A stretch of 64,000 nucleotides of DNA from Atherinomorus stipes (GCA_023101725.1 JALJCO010001134.1:62001-126000), one strand, 5' to 3'. Positions 40,501 to 51,788 are shown, numbered from the stretch's first letter. Numbers and translations are program-made. The notes: generated by a model from the sequence alone, not told the origin.

Positions 40501-40632
40501 AACGGCCCGAAACAAGCAAGAGCCATCTTTGGCTATCTTTTTCCGATGCAAACCGATTGCTTTCAAGTAATTATCCATTGATTTCTCCACACTCCTCTCC
40601 TCGTTACTCTGCATGTTTCCGCCGCTGTCCAT
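19530..40632 (-). CDS. otud4: OTU-domain deubiquitinase 4, 21 coding exons, one apparent frameshift
   Basis: OTUD4 is a cytoplasmic deubiquitinase of the ovarian-tumour family that also acts as an RNA-associated scaffold. Exons (minus): 40632-40492, 40187-40104, 36350-36300, 36213-36167, 35203-35131, 34877-34796, 34298-34136, 33100-33046, 32926-32824, 30259-30195, 30105-30005, 29927-29833, 29744-29585, 27876-27744, 26724-26650, 26497-25891, 24319-23702, 23550-23510, 22817-22155, 20809-20733, 19943-19530. Seen: OTU catalytic KDGSC (Cys39) and LNGNHYD (His142); a Tudor-like region in exons 10-11 (GMQFAVGDRCQ...GPVTVFIDELGKK); the conserved YQDPLYPGFPQGEKGE and LRFFFNLG motifs; and an RGG-rich tail (GRGRGGHDGGRG). 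All phases agree except exon 19, which needs one more base. With it the protein is 1282 residues; as read it stops at 22284 after about 1075. The human protein is 1114 residues. Confidence 0.95.
19985..20577. mobile_element. Probable hAT-like relic in otud4 intron 20
   Basis: AATCGTGATTTCAAT-type motifs recur at both ends (CGTGATTTCAATTTTCAT near 20010 and ATCGTGATTTCAATATTG near 20512), and it closes with TAATTAGCAGCCTTAA. The layout matches elements beginning TAAGGCTGCTAAT. The left border and target duplication are not clear. Confidence 0.4.
21046..21430. mobile_element. hAT-like MITE with intact 8-bp target duplication
   Basis: It begins TAGGGATGTAACGATTACCG and ends with the complement ATATCGTTACATCCCTA. 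It is flanked on both sides by CTTGATAA (21038-21045 and 21431-21438), an exact 8-bp duplication. The interior of 385 bases has no protein frame. It lies in otud4 intron 19. Confidence 0.92.
22155..22817 (-). other. otud4: otud4 exon 19, Pro/Gln-rich, with apparent one-base deletion
   Basis: From 22817 the exon reads AYSTPILPPYLYLLPLQQ, the conserved start, and continues to about GYQGVP. Beyond 22554-22557 (a G4 run on the plus strand, C4 in the coding sense) that frame decays and stops at 22284. The neighbouring frame continues from MPCASAPWQQMPPPRNPSY to RPMAVPPKFG and joins exon 20 in phase. The exon length (663) is one short of what the flanking phases require. Confidence 0.85.
25385..25760. 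mobile_element. Partial copy of the Tc1/mariner-like family in otud4 intron 16
   Basis: It starts GGTCTTCTAAATTATTCATA and tracks the 5148-5690 element through CAGAGCACCTTTCCCATGA and AGCCCCATCATGCTTGTTT. It fades before the right terminal repeat. Confidence 0.65.
28280..28720 (+). repeat. Possible LINE 3' tail followed by a CATCCATC-type simple repeat
   Basis: The sequence TTCTGTGTGTCATTCAATGA resembles the terminal part of teleost LINEs. It runs directly into imperfect CATCCATC/CACCCATG repeats (28598-28690), as many LINE tails do. No reverse-transcriptase residues are preserved here, so the assignment is tentative. It lies in otud4 intron 13. Confidence 0.4.
31240..32190. repeat. Tandem repeat of about 150-210-base units, five copies, in otud4 intron 9
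   Basis: The word AGAAGCTGTGT (or a close variant) recurs at about 31383, 31533, 31727, 31936 and 32118, giving spacings of roughly 150, 194, 209 and 182. Each unit then carries a TTAAT(T/G)AATCTA stretch, most go on to GTCTTG(C/T)AG and CAGGACC(T/C)GGTC, and most have a C-run/A-run. The variable C and A homopolymers explain the uneven spacing. A more diverged related unit lies at about 27340-27450. Confidence 0.75.
33263..33624. mobile_element. TTAA-flanked MITE in otud4 intron 7
   Basis: The left end TTAAAGTGATACCGTGTAAC and the right end (GTTACAGTATAACTTTAA) are inverted copies. Both borders are TTAA, the target site of piggyBac-type elements. No reading frame is present. Confidence 0.65.
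35383..36010. mobile_element. hAT-like element with intact 8-bp target duplication, otud4 intron 4
   Basis: It begins TAGGGATGCATAATATTGG and ends ATCGTGCATCCCTA. The flanking octamers CTCTTTAC (35375-35382 and 36011-36018) are identical. An internal inverted repeat (GCGAGATTTCATTGTTCTGT near 35640 against its complement near 35690-35720) suggests a second fold-back inside. It is non-coding. Confidence 0.92.
36420..37332 (-). mobile_element. Inverted Tc1/mariner-like element split by a hAT-like insertion
   Basis: Read on the minus strand from 37332 it matches the 5148-5690 family (GTCGTCCTCAAAATTATTTA, then CCAGACACATTA and AGCCCCATCATGCTTGTTTA). It is interrupted at 36740-37187. The far end is an AT-rich stretch near 36420. 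Confidence 0.75.
36740..37187. mobile_element. hAT-like MITE nested in the Tc1-like element, exact 8-bp duplication
   Basis: It begins TAGGAATGCAAGATATTGG and ends ATTGTGCATCCCTA. ATTCAAAA flanks it exactly on both sides (36732-36739 and 37188-37195). Removing the insert and one octamer restores the host element's CACAATTCAAAA sequence. It contains a (GA)n run near 36890. Confidence 0.93.
37479..37531. repeat. (TA)n microsatellite, otud4 intron 2
   Basis: About 26 uninterrupted TA units. Confidence 0.9.
38690..38885. repeat. Common teleost interspersed repeat fragment
   Basis: The order of words (GGAGCCCATCCCAGCAGTTA, CCCCAGTCTACAGCAGGG, CATTCATGCACACATTCAT, AATTTAGAGTGACCAATTAA, AACATGCATGTCTTTGGG) is that of a repeat found very widely in fish genomes. 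I do not assign it to a superfamily from sequence alone. Confidence 0.55.
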
Positions 40633-40960
40633 GCTAGCGGGGCTAACCGCTGAAGCTAGCTTGTTAAGCTACCTGTTGTGTTTGACGGTTGGGACGGCCA
40701 GCGGGGAAAAGTTTTACACGCCGCGGGCAGCACGCTGTTCCTATCGGTGTTGACGAGAGTTAAACACAAACATATGAGAGTTAAACGACGGCAGACAAAA
40801 CTGCAACTACGGCTGGTTTCGTTTCCTAGGAAGTGCAGTCCTACCGGCGGTGGGTATGCCTGACTGGCTGAAAGTGAAACTTTAGTTGGCAGTTAGCACA
40901 GCAGCTAACGGCTAACGACACGCCCCCTTTTGCCCAAATACGTCAAGTTCCGCACAAGAT
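40633..40960 (-). promoter_or_regulatory. otud4: otud4 promoter and 5' untranslated region
   Basis: The region upstream of the otud4 ATG is relatively CpG-rich (for example 40680-40740 and 40840-40950) and contains paired GCTAGC/GCTAAC words near 40632-40660 and 40900-40915. No TATA box is evident. The extent is inferred. Confidence 0.5.
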
Positions 40961-41097
40961 GACTTATCACTTCCTGTTTGTTTGACAAAATAACAGGTAA
41001 TCTTCGAGGCTTTTTCACGAATTTATTTATTTTACATAAAAATAAGTTTCGCGTAGAATAATGCATTTAATCGGTATGACCTTATTAAACACAATAG

Positions 41098-41130
41098 TCC
41101 CCCCCCCCCCCCCCCCAAAAAAAAAAAAAT
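41098..41130. repeat. Poly-C/poly-A run
   Basis: About 19 C followed by 13 A just upstream of the otud4 promoter. Such tracts are error-prone in sequencing. Confidence 0.85.
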
Positions 41131-41227
41131 CATTGCTAAACGTTGCATCAAGATTACAGACTGAATGACACCTAAAAATCTGGATTATAACAAATAGACA
41201 AAACTATATCTATCTATCTAAATAGAT

Positions 41228-41640
41228 ATATGAGGGATGTAACAATCTATCAATCTATATCGATACATCGTTAAAGATTGGTGTATCGATTGTAAATCAA
41301 TCAAAAATCCAATATCTACCAAAAACCTTTGACAAACCCGCTTTTATTATGAAAACGGCTTTATTTTGAAGGTCCTCTGAGACAATATTTTCACAACAAA
41401 TCCATATTTACAGTTGTGCAGTGGATAAATATAACACAGAGAGATTGTACTGCAAAGCTTACAGTTATGTTAAGAAACAGTACCTTGTTTATTACTTTTA
41501 ATGTTGTTTTATATCGTTTTATATCGATTGGTGGATCCTAAATCAAATTGAATCAAAATCGTATTGTGACTGAATTTGAGGTATCGGCAGACATCAAATC
41601 GCCCATCCACTGTATCGACAAAATATCGTATCATGATCAA
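41228..41640. mobile_element. hAT-like relic
   Basis: It begins TGAGGGATGTAACAATCTAT and contains alternating ATCGATAC/GTATCGAT words through CAAAATATCGTATCATGATC. The right TIR is not well preserved, and the target duplication was not found. Confidence 0.45.
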
Positions 41641-42399
41641 ACCAGCGACTTACACTCTTAATATATATATATATATATATATATGTATAAATATACACAC
41701 ACACACACAAACGCATGCTCACACATATACTGTAAAAAGAAAATACTTTAACCAGCCTAAATGAATTGTCATAATTGGTAAGGAGTGATCAAATAAAGTG
41801 CATTTAGTAAATGAAGTGTAAAAATGAAGTGTAAATGAAGGACAAAAGGCGTAGAGTAGAAGACAAATAACTAAATTTACAACAGATGAACAGCATTTGA
41901 ACGTGATATCCTTAAAACACAGGAACAAATCAGCAAAGAGCTGAACCAGGTCCTGAAAGAAATGACAGAAAGCAAGAGGGTTCTGACTGTGTTGAAGAAT
42001 AAAGATGGGAACACATCAAATTTTAAGTGTAGTAGGTCTATAATACTTTTTTTTCTAATTGTTTGTATGTTTAAAAAATGACTATATCTGACAATAAATC
42101 TAGAAAGAAGGGGAGGCTCATGTCCATGGCAACGCACCACTCGTATATTGTATATTCGCATGACGTACACAAAAATATTAAAAACATTTGCTTTTTAGTT
42201 TGAATCAATTACTTTATGAATCTTGATAAAACTGAATCTGTAATCGAAGATTCCCTGAGGGGGAGACTCAAGCAGGGCAGGTGTGGATGTAAAGTTTTGA
42301 ATAAAGGAAGGTACATGTTTCCTTTCTCCACTTTATGATTTTCTGTCCTTTACCTTGATAAGTCCGTTCTCTCATCCTCTCCATCTTCTGTTCCTGTGG

Positions 42400-42436
<37 letters not shown>
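42400..42436. repeat. (CT)n microsatellite
   Basis: A run of about 16 CT units interrupted once near its 3' end, in otherwise unremarkable intergenic DNA. Confidence 0.85.
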
Positions 42437-42439
<3 letters not shown>

Positions 42440-42749
42440 GGTGTCGCTTGCAGCAGCATTGATTTTCAGTCCTGAGAGCTCAGAGTGCTGCAAAGCAGAG
42501 AGGCTGGGTGTTGGCTCTCATTGTGGGCATCTGTGATTGTGTTATAGCTGCTCATACGGATCCGGTTTATCTTCTTTATTCAGTACATGCTCTCTCACTT
42601 TACTCATGTTTTTGTCATGCTGGGGTCTTTACACGTAGACTGCAGGTGCACATCTCCACCAACAGGGGTGTGGGGGGGTCACATCTTCAACTGTTGAAGC
42701 TGAAGTGTGAGGAAGAAGCCTTTTTCAGTAATTGATGCAATCATGTATT

Positions 42750-44540
42750 ATTTTAAGATTATGAATTATGAAATTATTGGTAATATCTCAAATAATAATC
42801 TATTTTATTTCAACGTAGCCACTTCATTAATGAAAACATACAGAAAAACCTCCTATACGTCTACGTCTACACAAGCCTGATTTTTCTTTATTAGGCTTTT
42901 TTAAAAGAGTATGTTAACTCATAAAAACCTTTAAATCGTCTTTGAATTGCACATTTTGTTCAAGCTTGAATTCTTATTTGAAAAAAATATTGATCTGAAT
43001 TGTTTTCAGGTAAATAAGTATGTATGAGTAAAAAATAATGATACAAGTAAATGTTTTGAATTCATCATTCAGCTTTCAAACATTTTTAAAAATTCAAATA
43101 TACGTAACCCTATGAAATTCTATGAGAATAACAGGAGAAATTTTTGCATGTTTTTTTCCCCCTTTTCCTTCGGAAAATAACAGTAAGAACCAGTGTATCT
43201 GTTTTTTGTTTTAAAATCATTTAGATAGCAACAGTAGTTAAAGGTACAGTGTATAAAAAAAATCAAAGGTCAATGTCTCAGCGATGCAGCCACAGCTGTC
43301 CAGATTCAAAGGCTCCTTCAAATTCAGCCTATGAATGTGACCTTATTTTCCCCAAATTAAGGTTGGTACGATGTATCCTTTATGACTAATCCCATCCCAA
43401 GATGCATTGAGGGCCGAACGGGACATTCTACAGCAGGTGTCTAAATTTAAAAGACATTTTAATTCTACCTATGATGATTTTATTATTGTGTACAATTTAA
43501 TATTACCGTCTTTCATTTGCTATTGTCCATGAAATTAGCTAAAGTTAACATGAGACTCTTGAAATCTTGTAAACTTTACAAAATAAATTCACCTGGATTT
43601 AATTTTCTCTTAGCCAGAGTTATAAAAAATGCCGCCGCCTGTAAAGCTGCTGTTACTGCTCTAAAATTAGCAACACAATGGTAAGGCTGATATTTTGGAG
43701 CTTGGTTTTGCTTCAGTTTAGCGCAGTTGCTAGGCAACGAGATATATGCCAAGGAGGCTAGACCGTCCGAATTTAACAGCCTGTCACTTCCTGGCCTATG
43801 TAAACCGGGTAGGACTCGTCCTTCAAAGTACCTAGCCTCTAAATTTGGACATGGCCACAGCATTGAAGAAACCATAACCAAACAACTTATGCTAAGATGA
43901 TGAAAATATAGATGCTTGTTTTAAGACAATTCAAAACTAATCAAAGTAATCTATTTTTGAATACTTTACAGTATATTATTGGACTGTATTTATTGTCTAA
44001 CTATTGTGTATTTCACTTTACTGTAGCAGCTGGAGCTAATTTAAAAGATGTCATGTACTGCTGGGCATTTTGATCTATTATTCATGGGGCCTGCTGGGGA
44101 ATGCTAATCAGGATGTGTAGTGGTCCATATGGAAACAAATACAGGAGCAAGAAAACTTTTTTGCAGCCATACGTCAGACAAGCAGCTGCAGCCCTAGTCC
44201 ATTACACACCGCGTGTTCAAGGCGAGGCTGCAGCATGAAGAGTGCTGAGGTGAGGTGGAGGCGTTGCGCTTTTACATCAGCTGAATCAACGTCTGTTTAA
44301 AAAGAGCTGGTTATGACTGCATATGTCACATAATGCTGTTGTGTGTTATAATTTCTGTGACCTGCATGCTGGCATTATATGTTTCTGGCTGGTTCCATGT
44401 GAATCAGAGAAGTCTGCAAAGCTTATATAATACGGTTGGTCTTCTTAGCAATGTTGCTGAGCAATTTCAAAGAGAAAGAGGCGTCAAACTCATCCTCTAA
44501 AGTCCAGTGTGACATAAGAAAACCACACTTTATCTAAGTT
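42750..44540. other. Intergenic, no gene recognised
   Basis: The region is AT-rich with short frames only. A TTAA-type repeat start (TTAAAGGTACAGTGTA) lies at 43238 and resembles the elements at 48724 and 61276. I see no splice-bounded conserved exon. Confidence 0.4.
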
Positions 44541-44546
44541 TTCAGG

Positions 44547-44665
<119 letters not shown>

Positions 44666-45733
44666 GCATGTGCATAATACAATTTTGCTGACTCATGCTA
44701 GCCTCACAACGCCGCAAGCAATGCTGCTAGCAATGCTGCTAGCAATGCTGCTAGCAATGCCAGTAATGCCAGCAGTATTAGCAAGGCTAGCAGTAAAATT
44801 TTCTTTTTGATTTACACTTTTCCAGAAGAATTTCTTTAGGAAATATACATATTTGTTTTTAGCAGAGGACTTACATCACCTTTATTTTTTTTTGCTAAGT
44901 AAAGCAAAGTAAGTACTGAGTACAACTACCCGAAATTGACCCATGAAACAACATGTGTTTCTTTAACAGATGTCTCATTCAACTTTATTTAAACTATACA
45001 AATACTGCCACAGTGAAAATATGGCTAATTTGTTTTCTGTTTTTGAGCTTAAATTGCTGAGCGGATTAAGCAAACATGTTAATTAGTCAGCTACTGAAGT
45101 CGTTAAGTGGATTTTCAGGCCAGACTTGTCATTCTTTTGCTTTTCTAGCTTGGGTTTTTGTAAATAATAGAGAGAATTGTCCCTGGTTACCCTATGAAGG
45201 ACAGCAAATAAGTAAAAATTTCCCTGCAGTTTTTTTTTTTTTTTTTAAAGTCCATTTAGTAGAATTTATACAGCCTCTAGTCATATTGTAAGTTTTTGCA
45301 TTCCCAAATGTTCTTGTATGGAAAATGTTTGGAATTAGGTTGTTTGCATTGAAGTTAGTTGTAGCCAGCTTAGTTTTTGTTGGGCCATAAAGTTTTTTGG
45401 GAGGAAATATCCAAAATAGTGATCCAAATCGTATCTTGTAAACTGCTATCAGTAATTATGTCCTTGATGAAAATGAACTAATATTGATTGAATTCTGAAA
45501 TTAAAAAAAGAAAGAAAAAGAAATTGAATAAAAAAAGAATGAATAAGGCCTTTAGTGAAGCTAAAACAACACAACCAAGAGCAACCCACAGTTCAGGTTG
45601 TTTCATAAATATCTGATGGTGCCCCCAACTGGGAGGAGAAGGCAACAACATGACATGAATTTGTAAAAACGCCATCATAAAATGTTGCAGATGTATTCAG
45701 ACCTTTAGGTGAGGAGAACTAACAGCTACAGGT

Positions 45734-46210
45734 TTGGGGTCTCTGTGTAACAGAAAACCTCAGCTGGGCCAAAAATACTGCAGCTACAGTAAAAAGAGAA
45801 TAAAAGAAAAAGGGCAGGGGCTTGAAGTCACCAGCCAGCTAAAAAAAAACGGTCAGTTGTCACCCTTTCATCTCAGTCTAAGAGGATTTATTGAGAACAT
45901 CCTCACTAATTGCTTGACTGTGTGGTTTGGAAACACCACCCAGGCAGAAAGGAAGATTCTCAAAAGGGTTGTAAAGGGCACAAAGAGGATCATTAGAACT
46001 GACTTCGCATCCAGTGGGCACTCTGTACACAGAATGCTGCAGAAAAAAGGCACAGAGCATCCTCAAGGGCACAAAAACCCCAGCTAACTCCACTCAGACA
46101 GATAAGCACTACTTTCAACCTTTATCTGATTATTATTACTTTTTGCCCTTCTTCCTCTGCTCAAAAATTCCTCTGCACCAACAGCTGTGCATGCACAAAT
46201 GCATTAAAAC
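45734..46210 (+). pseudogene. 3' fragment of a LINE reverse transcriptase
   Basis: The translated sequence FIENILTNCLTVWFGNTTQA, then AERKILKRVV.GTKRIIRT and a C-terminal RMLQKKGTEHPQ.HKNP, matches the conserved C-terminal tail of teleost LINE (L2/Rex-like) open reading frames. The usual Arg-Cys-x-x-Lys-Ala motif is shifted (RMLQKKG), and the polymerase core is absent, so this is a 5'-truncated dead copy. Confidence 0.8.
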
Positions 46211-46316
46211 CTCCTGGAAGCAGATTTATTTTTATTTTTTTAATGTTTACATGAGATTTTTTTTTCTAATTGGCACCAAATCATTAAAATGTGGATAAAG
46301 TTTGAACCACTTTTGA

Positions 46317-47060
46317 TTGGATGTGTCCTCAATCTGTCTGGAGTGTGTTGGCATCTGCATTAAGGGGTGTCCACTTGTAATCAGATTACCCAGGACACTA
46401 TATATATGTGTGTGTGTGTATATAGTTGTCAATTTAAGCTTATTTAACTGCCAGCAGATCTTTTTTTCCCCTTTTCCTTCTTTATTTGGAAGGTATAAGT
46501 AATTTTGAGGACGACTGTGCAACAATACATGTATTCGTATCAAACCGAATCGTACAAGTGACCGAACCATGGCATGTATCGAATATTGAACAATACTGTA
46601 TTTTAAAATTTATTTTATCAACTTGTGTTCCAACAATGAGCTCTGTGTTGAAAACTCAGTGGATCTGTGTTCAACTACATTCAGATCTGGCATCTGGAAC
46701 AACTTTGGTTGTCATGACCCTGACCCTGCGGAGCAAAATAAATTTAAATTGACAAAAGTAATAATAAATAAAAGTTCTGTGATAATCATGACATTGATTT
46801 TAAATTGTGGTTTGAAAGAAATGTTAAAAACAAACACACAAAAAATGAATCACAAAAAGACAATCACTGCAATCAGGTGCTTCTTATAATGTTCAATAAG
46901 ACTTCTACATCACTGTTTATGGGAAAGGTGCTCTAATGTGTCTCAGTTTTATTTATTTGTTTTTTTTTTCTCATTATTTTCAACCACATTTCAAAAGCAA
47001 AATTTTATTTCACTAAATATGTATTAGTGAAATACATAAAGGTATATATAAATATGTAAA
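46317..47060. repeat. Pieces of the Tc1/mariner-like family and AT repeats
   Basis: A right end of the family (AAGTAATTTTGAGGACGACT) lies at 46497-46516. An internal piece (CAATCACTGCAATCAGGTGC through CTCTAATGTGTCTCAG) lies at 46860-46955. Between and beyond are AT-rich repeats with ATATAT and TATACA words to about 47100. Confidence 0.55.
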
Positions 47061-47449
47061 TATATACATATATATGTATACTGTATATACAGTATATAAT
47101 GAAAAGACATTAAAAAATTAAAAAGAGAAGGAAGAAAAAACCCTGGGAACAAATATAAAAACATATTAGATAACAGAGAATGTTTGACCCAGATATGGCT
47201 CACTTCTGCAGTTTTATGCTTTAAATGGTTCAATTGAATATGACAAATAAGATGTGGCTCAGACTGTGTCACCTTAGACCACGTATGACCCTTAATCCAT
47301 GTCAAGATGGACTTATTACATTTGGTCTCCTTAGTTTGTGAGCCATAAGTCCCACAATCCACCAAAATGTATCAAATGTAAGTGTTAATGTAAGCTGTAG
47401 TTGGATTTCTTGACTTTTAACAGAAAAAGAAACTTTGCTGGCGCATGTT

Positions 47450-47812
47450 TGCACCTTTAACTGAGATACTTTTCTATCTCCCCCCACACATCGGCTCCTC
47501 TTCCTCATCCTCTGATGCCATTCTGTAAAGTCTAAAAATGACCTTTGTGCACGGCTGCGACCTTCGCGCTGCGTGATGATTTGCCGAGCCCAGAGCTGCT
47601 CCTGCTCGCTGCTGTGGAGACCTACAACATGCCAGGTAGCCATAGTAACGGGGGAGGAGGGGCCAGGACCCATGGCGACTGACACTTATCCTCCCACTCG
47701 TGTAGGGAGTGTGTTGTGTGACCTTCATCCCTGGTTTCTCTCTGAAATTCTCAGTTTCTGTGCTGTGTGAAACAAACCTGAGTGACTCTGTGTCTCTGCT
47801 AAGCATCAGCAT

Positions 47813-47843
<31 letters not shown>

Positions 47844-48250
47844 GCTCCAATCCAGGCATCTTATGAAATCACTGCAGCAGCGAACAGGTCGGACTCCTCC
47901 AACACCCACTCCTGCACAGTAACATGATCTTTCTTCAAGTAAATGTGGTCACATTTAAGCAGAGAAGATGAGGGAGCAGAGGTGTGTCAGATGAAATTAA
48001 ACTTTATTGATTATTGCAGCAGCACACAGTAACAGGATGCAGCAAGGGAGAGACTGGAAATGAAAGGTAAATGACAGAGAGAGAGGTGAACACGGGTCTT
48101 AAAAGGTGGAGAGCTTTTAGTAAACCTTGCTTCATGCTTCTCAGAGTGAAAATAACGTGTTAAAATAAAACGTGCAGGCAGAAATCGTCTCAAGCTCTGC
48201 AGAGTCTAGCACCGTTGGTTGGATTTCATATTAAAAAACAACATGTGCAG
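47450..48250. other. GC-richer intergenic island, no assigned gene
   Basis: The stretch 47480-47720 is clearly less AT-rich than its surroundings and has overlapping open frames on both strands. None shows a recognisable domain, and no splice-bounded conserved exon could be defined. A TTTATT at 48003 could be a minus-strand poly(A) signal. I leave it unassigned. Confidence 0.3.
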
Positions 48251-48723
48251 GCCCTCTCCTGCAGCTGCAACATTAAAGGGGGACTGTGTTACTTCTGTCA
48301 CTGCTAACCTCCATTCAGGATTGTGATTATCACATTTAATGACACGTATTACCATCATTGCACATGCTCAGACGCTAAACTGTGCAACATAAACATTAAT
48401 AAATCAGATTATGTTTCATAAATCTGAAGCAAACCACAACAAAAAAATTAGATATATATATATATCTATAGATATAGATATATAAAAGGTCTGGTCTGGA
48501 TTTACTAAGTTACTAAGAAATCAAATATTAGTTTTCTCCCACTTGAGTAAAATCCTAGCCTGTTAGCAGCAGCGAATGTTTGACTCAAAGATGACTGTTG
48601 TTGCTTCAAGGTTAAAATAAACCAGAAATACTTGTTAAGAGCCTCCCTCTAAAAATCTTTAGGACACTGTGTAAAATAAAACAATCAATAAGAAAAGAAT
48701 GTAATAACTTAAAATCATCATTC

Positions 48724-49390
48724 TTAAAGGTACATATGTAAAAAAAAAAACTAAAGGTCAATGGCAGAAAAATTTAATATATAATTCAAAACTGTGTTTC
48801 TATTGATGTGTGATCGTTGCACCAGAATAGCTGTTATATGTTTCTTTTCTTTTTTTAAATTGGATGCTAGTAATTCCTATACAAAAAAAATTAATTAAAA
48901 ATTACTGACATCTAGTGGTAAAGATGGGTATTTGAAAGAAAAGATGACTTCATATTCCAAGCACTGTTGTGAATGTAAGGTGGTTGTTAGTGGCCAAATT
49001 TCTCCCGGACATAGAGATGTTTTTAGTGTGAGTGGATCCAGTGGTCTCAGGTGTAGCTATGACTGTACTATGAGTAACTACCTTTAATGTCTTTTAAGGA
49101 ATTATTTATCCCAAACAGTGCTCTAAACAAAGCAGGTACAGCAGTTTTAAAGTTCAGAAGGTTCTCACTTCACTCACATTTTTGTCCATTTAGGAACGCC
49201 GTAGTAAAAATGGCACAAATATTGCAGCCTCCATGTAAGTTCACCCCCAGCAAGTAGATATAAATGAATCAATCTATTAAAATAAACAATAACACCTCTT
49301 CTAGTGAAGCGATTAGATATCAATAGAAACACATTTTTGGATTGTATATAACATTTTCTGCCATTGATGAGTTCTGTAGAGAAAGGTTCA
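48724..49390. mobile_element. Possible MITE with inverted GGTCAATGGCAGAAAA ends
   Basis: GGTCAATGGCAGAAAA near 48751 is inverted as TTTTCTGCCATTGA near 49355. The interior shares CATCTAGTGGTAAAGA and a GTTGTGAATGTA(A/C)GGTGG segment with the element at 61276, so they are one family. The outer borders are uncertain. Confidence 0.5.
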
Positions 49391-49852
49391 GGTTCATGAT
49401 GAAGACACTGTGGGCATTACACTGATTTTTTTTAAACGATGTACAATTCTCAAAACAGTGGATTCTTTGCCGATCTACAGTAATTTTCACATATTCAGTA
49501 AAAAAATGTGCTTAATATACAGTCATACAATACATGGAAGAAAATACCTTGAAATCCGTCATCTTGAAAACTACAGTAACTTCCTGTTTAGTTTAGGTTA
49601 TACTACCCAGCTCTATCCCATATTGTCCCAGAGACTTAATGGAAAACAGTTAATTCCTTGCCATTCTTTGCATAACAAGACAATCTGAAGCTGTTGGGTT
49701 TTCTATGTTTTTCCCCATTTTCATGCCTCTGTCAACTTTATCAGATGAGTATTTTCCATAAGCAGTGAATTCAAAGTGAGCTAATAATTTGAAAAAAATT
49801 GCATTTTCAACATTTGTTTTTCTGTTATTTTCTATATCAAATGTAGGTTTTT

Positions 49853-50675
49853 GATCACACTAAAAACTCCTAGGTCAAAAATAACCCATTATGGGGGTTA
49901 AAAAGGGACCAACTAATTTCTGGGTTACTTCGACCCATAAAATTGGGTTATTTATTTGCTTTTATTTACCCAACTTTTGGGTAGAATATTTGACCCAGAA
50001 GTTGGGTCATGTTAACTACAATGTTTGACTATTTAAAGGTAGAGTCCAAAGTCCCCCCACCATTTCTGTTTGCAAGCAGCAGCATTCAAACTTAGTGCCC
50101 CTCCCTCGCAGGCTAATGGCCGCCTCGTTTTTCAGCCTATTCAGCTTCAAGCCTCCTTCAGACCTCAGAAGCGAGTAAAAGCCAAACTAATATTAGCCCT
50201 GGTTTTCCAACGTGCTCTTACCTTTTCTTCGGTGCATCCACCGTTTTTTCTTTCTTTCTTTTTTTTCCTTCGAGAGTTCGAGTGACTGGCGTCTGCTCCA
50301 ATCATGAGCTTATTCCCACACGGCGTCATGTCCTTAGCTCTGTCATTGGCTGGTGATATAAACAGAAATCTCCACCCAGAAACATCCCGAACACAACAAA
50401 ACAAAGCTAAAGAGCGAATTACAGGCAGGGGGAGAGAGAGTTGCATTCAAACGCACCACGGCACGCAAGTAGAGGCCCAAAGGCGCAGTTTGAGACGGAT
50501 TTCCACTTGCACAAGTCTAACGTTTATTTTCAGGGGGGGAAACGTCGGACTCTACCTTTAAACCCAGAAGTTGGGTCCACAACCCAACAGCCCAAATGTC
50601 TAGGTTGAAATAACCCAGAAATTAGTTGGCCCCTTTTTAACCCAGCAGTTTGACACAAGTGTTTTAAGTGTGATG
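49853..50675. mobile_element. Outer TIR element of the 'ACCCAACTTTTGGGT' type, interrupted
   Basis: The left end (ATCACACTAAAAACTCCTAG, then GGTTAAAAAGGGACCAACTA) is an inverted match to the right end (TTAGTTGGCCCCTTTTTAAC ... GTTTTAAGTGTGAT). Multiple GGGTTA/TAACCC palindromic words give it strong secondary structure. It is interrupted by the TTAA-flanked element at 50033-50561. Confidence 0.65.
50033..50561. mobile_element. TTAA-flanked TIR element nested in another element
   Basis: The borders are TTAA on each side. The inverted ends are TTAAAGGTAGAGTCC and GGACTCTACCTTTAA. The interior carries frames of about 70-90 codons on both strands with no domain I recognise. TTAA targets point to piggyBac-type mobilisation by inference. 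Confidence 0.7.
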
Positions 50676-51788
50676 ATAAGCAAAGAAATTTATTATTTTC
50701 TTTCTTTTAACATTTCACACAGCGTCCCAACATTCTTGCAGATGAAGCTGTAAATAAATCTGACAATAATTGTCACTCCCATAAAACATAATTCTCTGAA
50801 ACATGGAGGGCTGCAGAACATGCCTTTCAGCCTTGAGACACCCAGTTTTAAAACGTAGCTTTGAATTTGACGTTTTTATGGTTGCTTCTCTTCACTGGAA
50901 GGGAGGATGCAAAATGTGCAACATGGTTTTAAATCCAGGACCTGATAAGATATTTGCACACACAAGTTTGTCCTTCTGTCTATAACACCATTAAAGCTCT
51001 ACAATTTATTAAACAATAGCATCTGAAATTAATGCGTCCCACTTTTTAAACTATTGTCAGTCATGGATCTACTGGTAAAACTGGATATACAGTATTCATG
51101 AGACCTAACTAAATTAAATTTACTTGGCTGTAGGTTTCAACTCCTCCAAAATAATAATAATTATAATAATAAAACAACAAAATAAAAACAAATCAACACT
51201 CATGGTTAAAAAAAAAAAAAAGGCTTAACTTGTTTTCTTTTTTTAGTGGCAAACAACATTATAGTGCAACTCTGAGACATTTTAGACTCCTCTGAGCCCA
51301 GTGTAGTTATGTAAACACAAATACATTATCAATACACAACACAAATATTAGAAATTTAATCTCTGTCCTCCAGAAACAATGCACCTTGAAAAATCCTCAA
51401 AGAAATGAGTTGAACAATGTTTTGTTAGGATGTTAATGACAGAATCATTATTACTAATTAATCATTGAGTTATTTTCAAACAGATTTGTAGAGTTGCTCG
51501 CCAATTTAGACCCAACACCTCAGTGAATGGTAATCTGTTAACCGCAAATTATCAGTAGAATAGACTTAGTTATAATACCTCAGAAAGAAGTATCACATCC
51601 TTATTTATCTGACAAATATAAATCTTACACCAAGTTAAATCTACTGACACTATCAGTTTTAGCTGCACCACATATTGATATTAATGCTAATTAGCAAATA
51701 TTAGCATGCTATGCTAACGTGTTAGCCTCCAAAGCTGGAACTCTGAGCTTTAAGTTGGGAATAATGTTGCTCCCAAGTTGACAATGTT

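Noticed and set aside
45868..46093. Minus-strand frames over the LINE tail
   Set aside because: The plus strand carries the recognisable reverse-transcriptase C-terminus.
47302..47821. Overlapping minus-strand frames of 115-127 codons
   Set aside because: No recognisable family and frames exist on both strands; not enough to call a gene.
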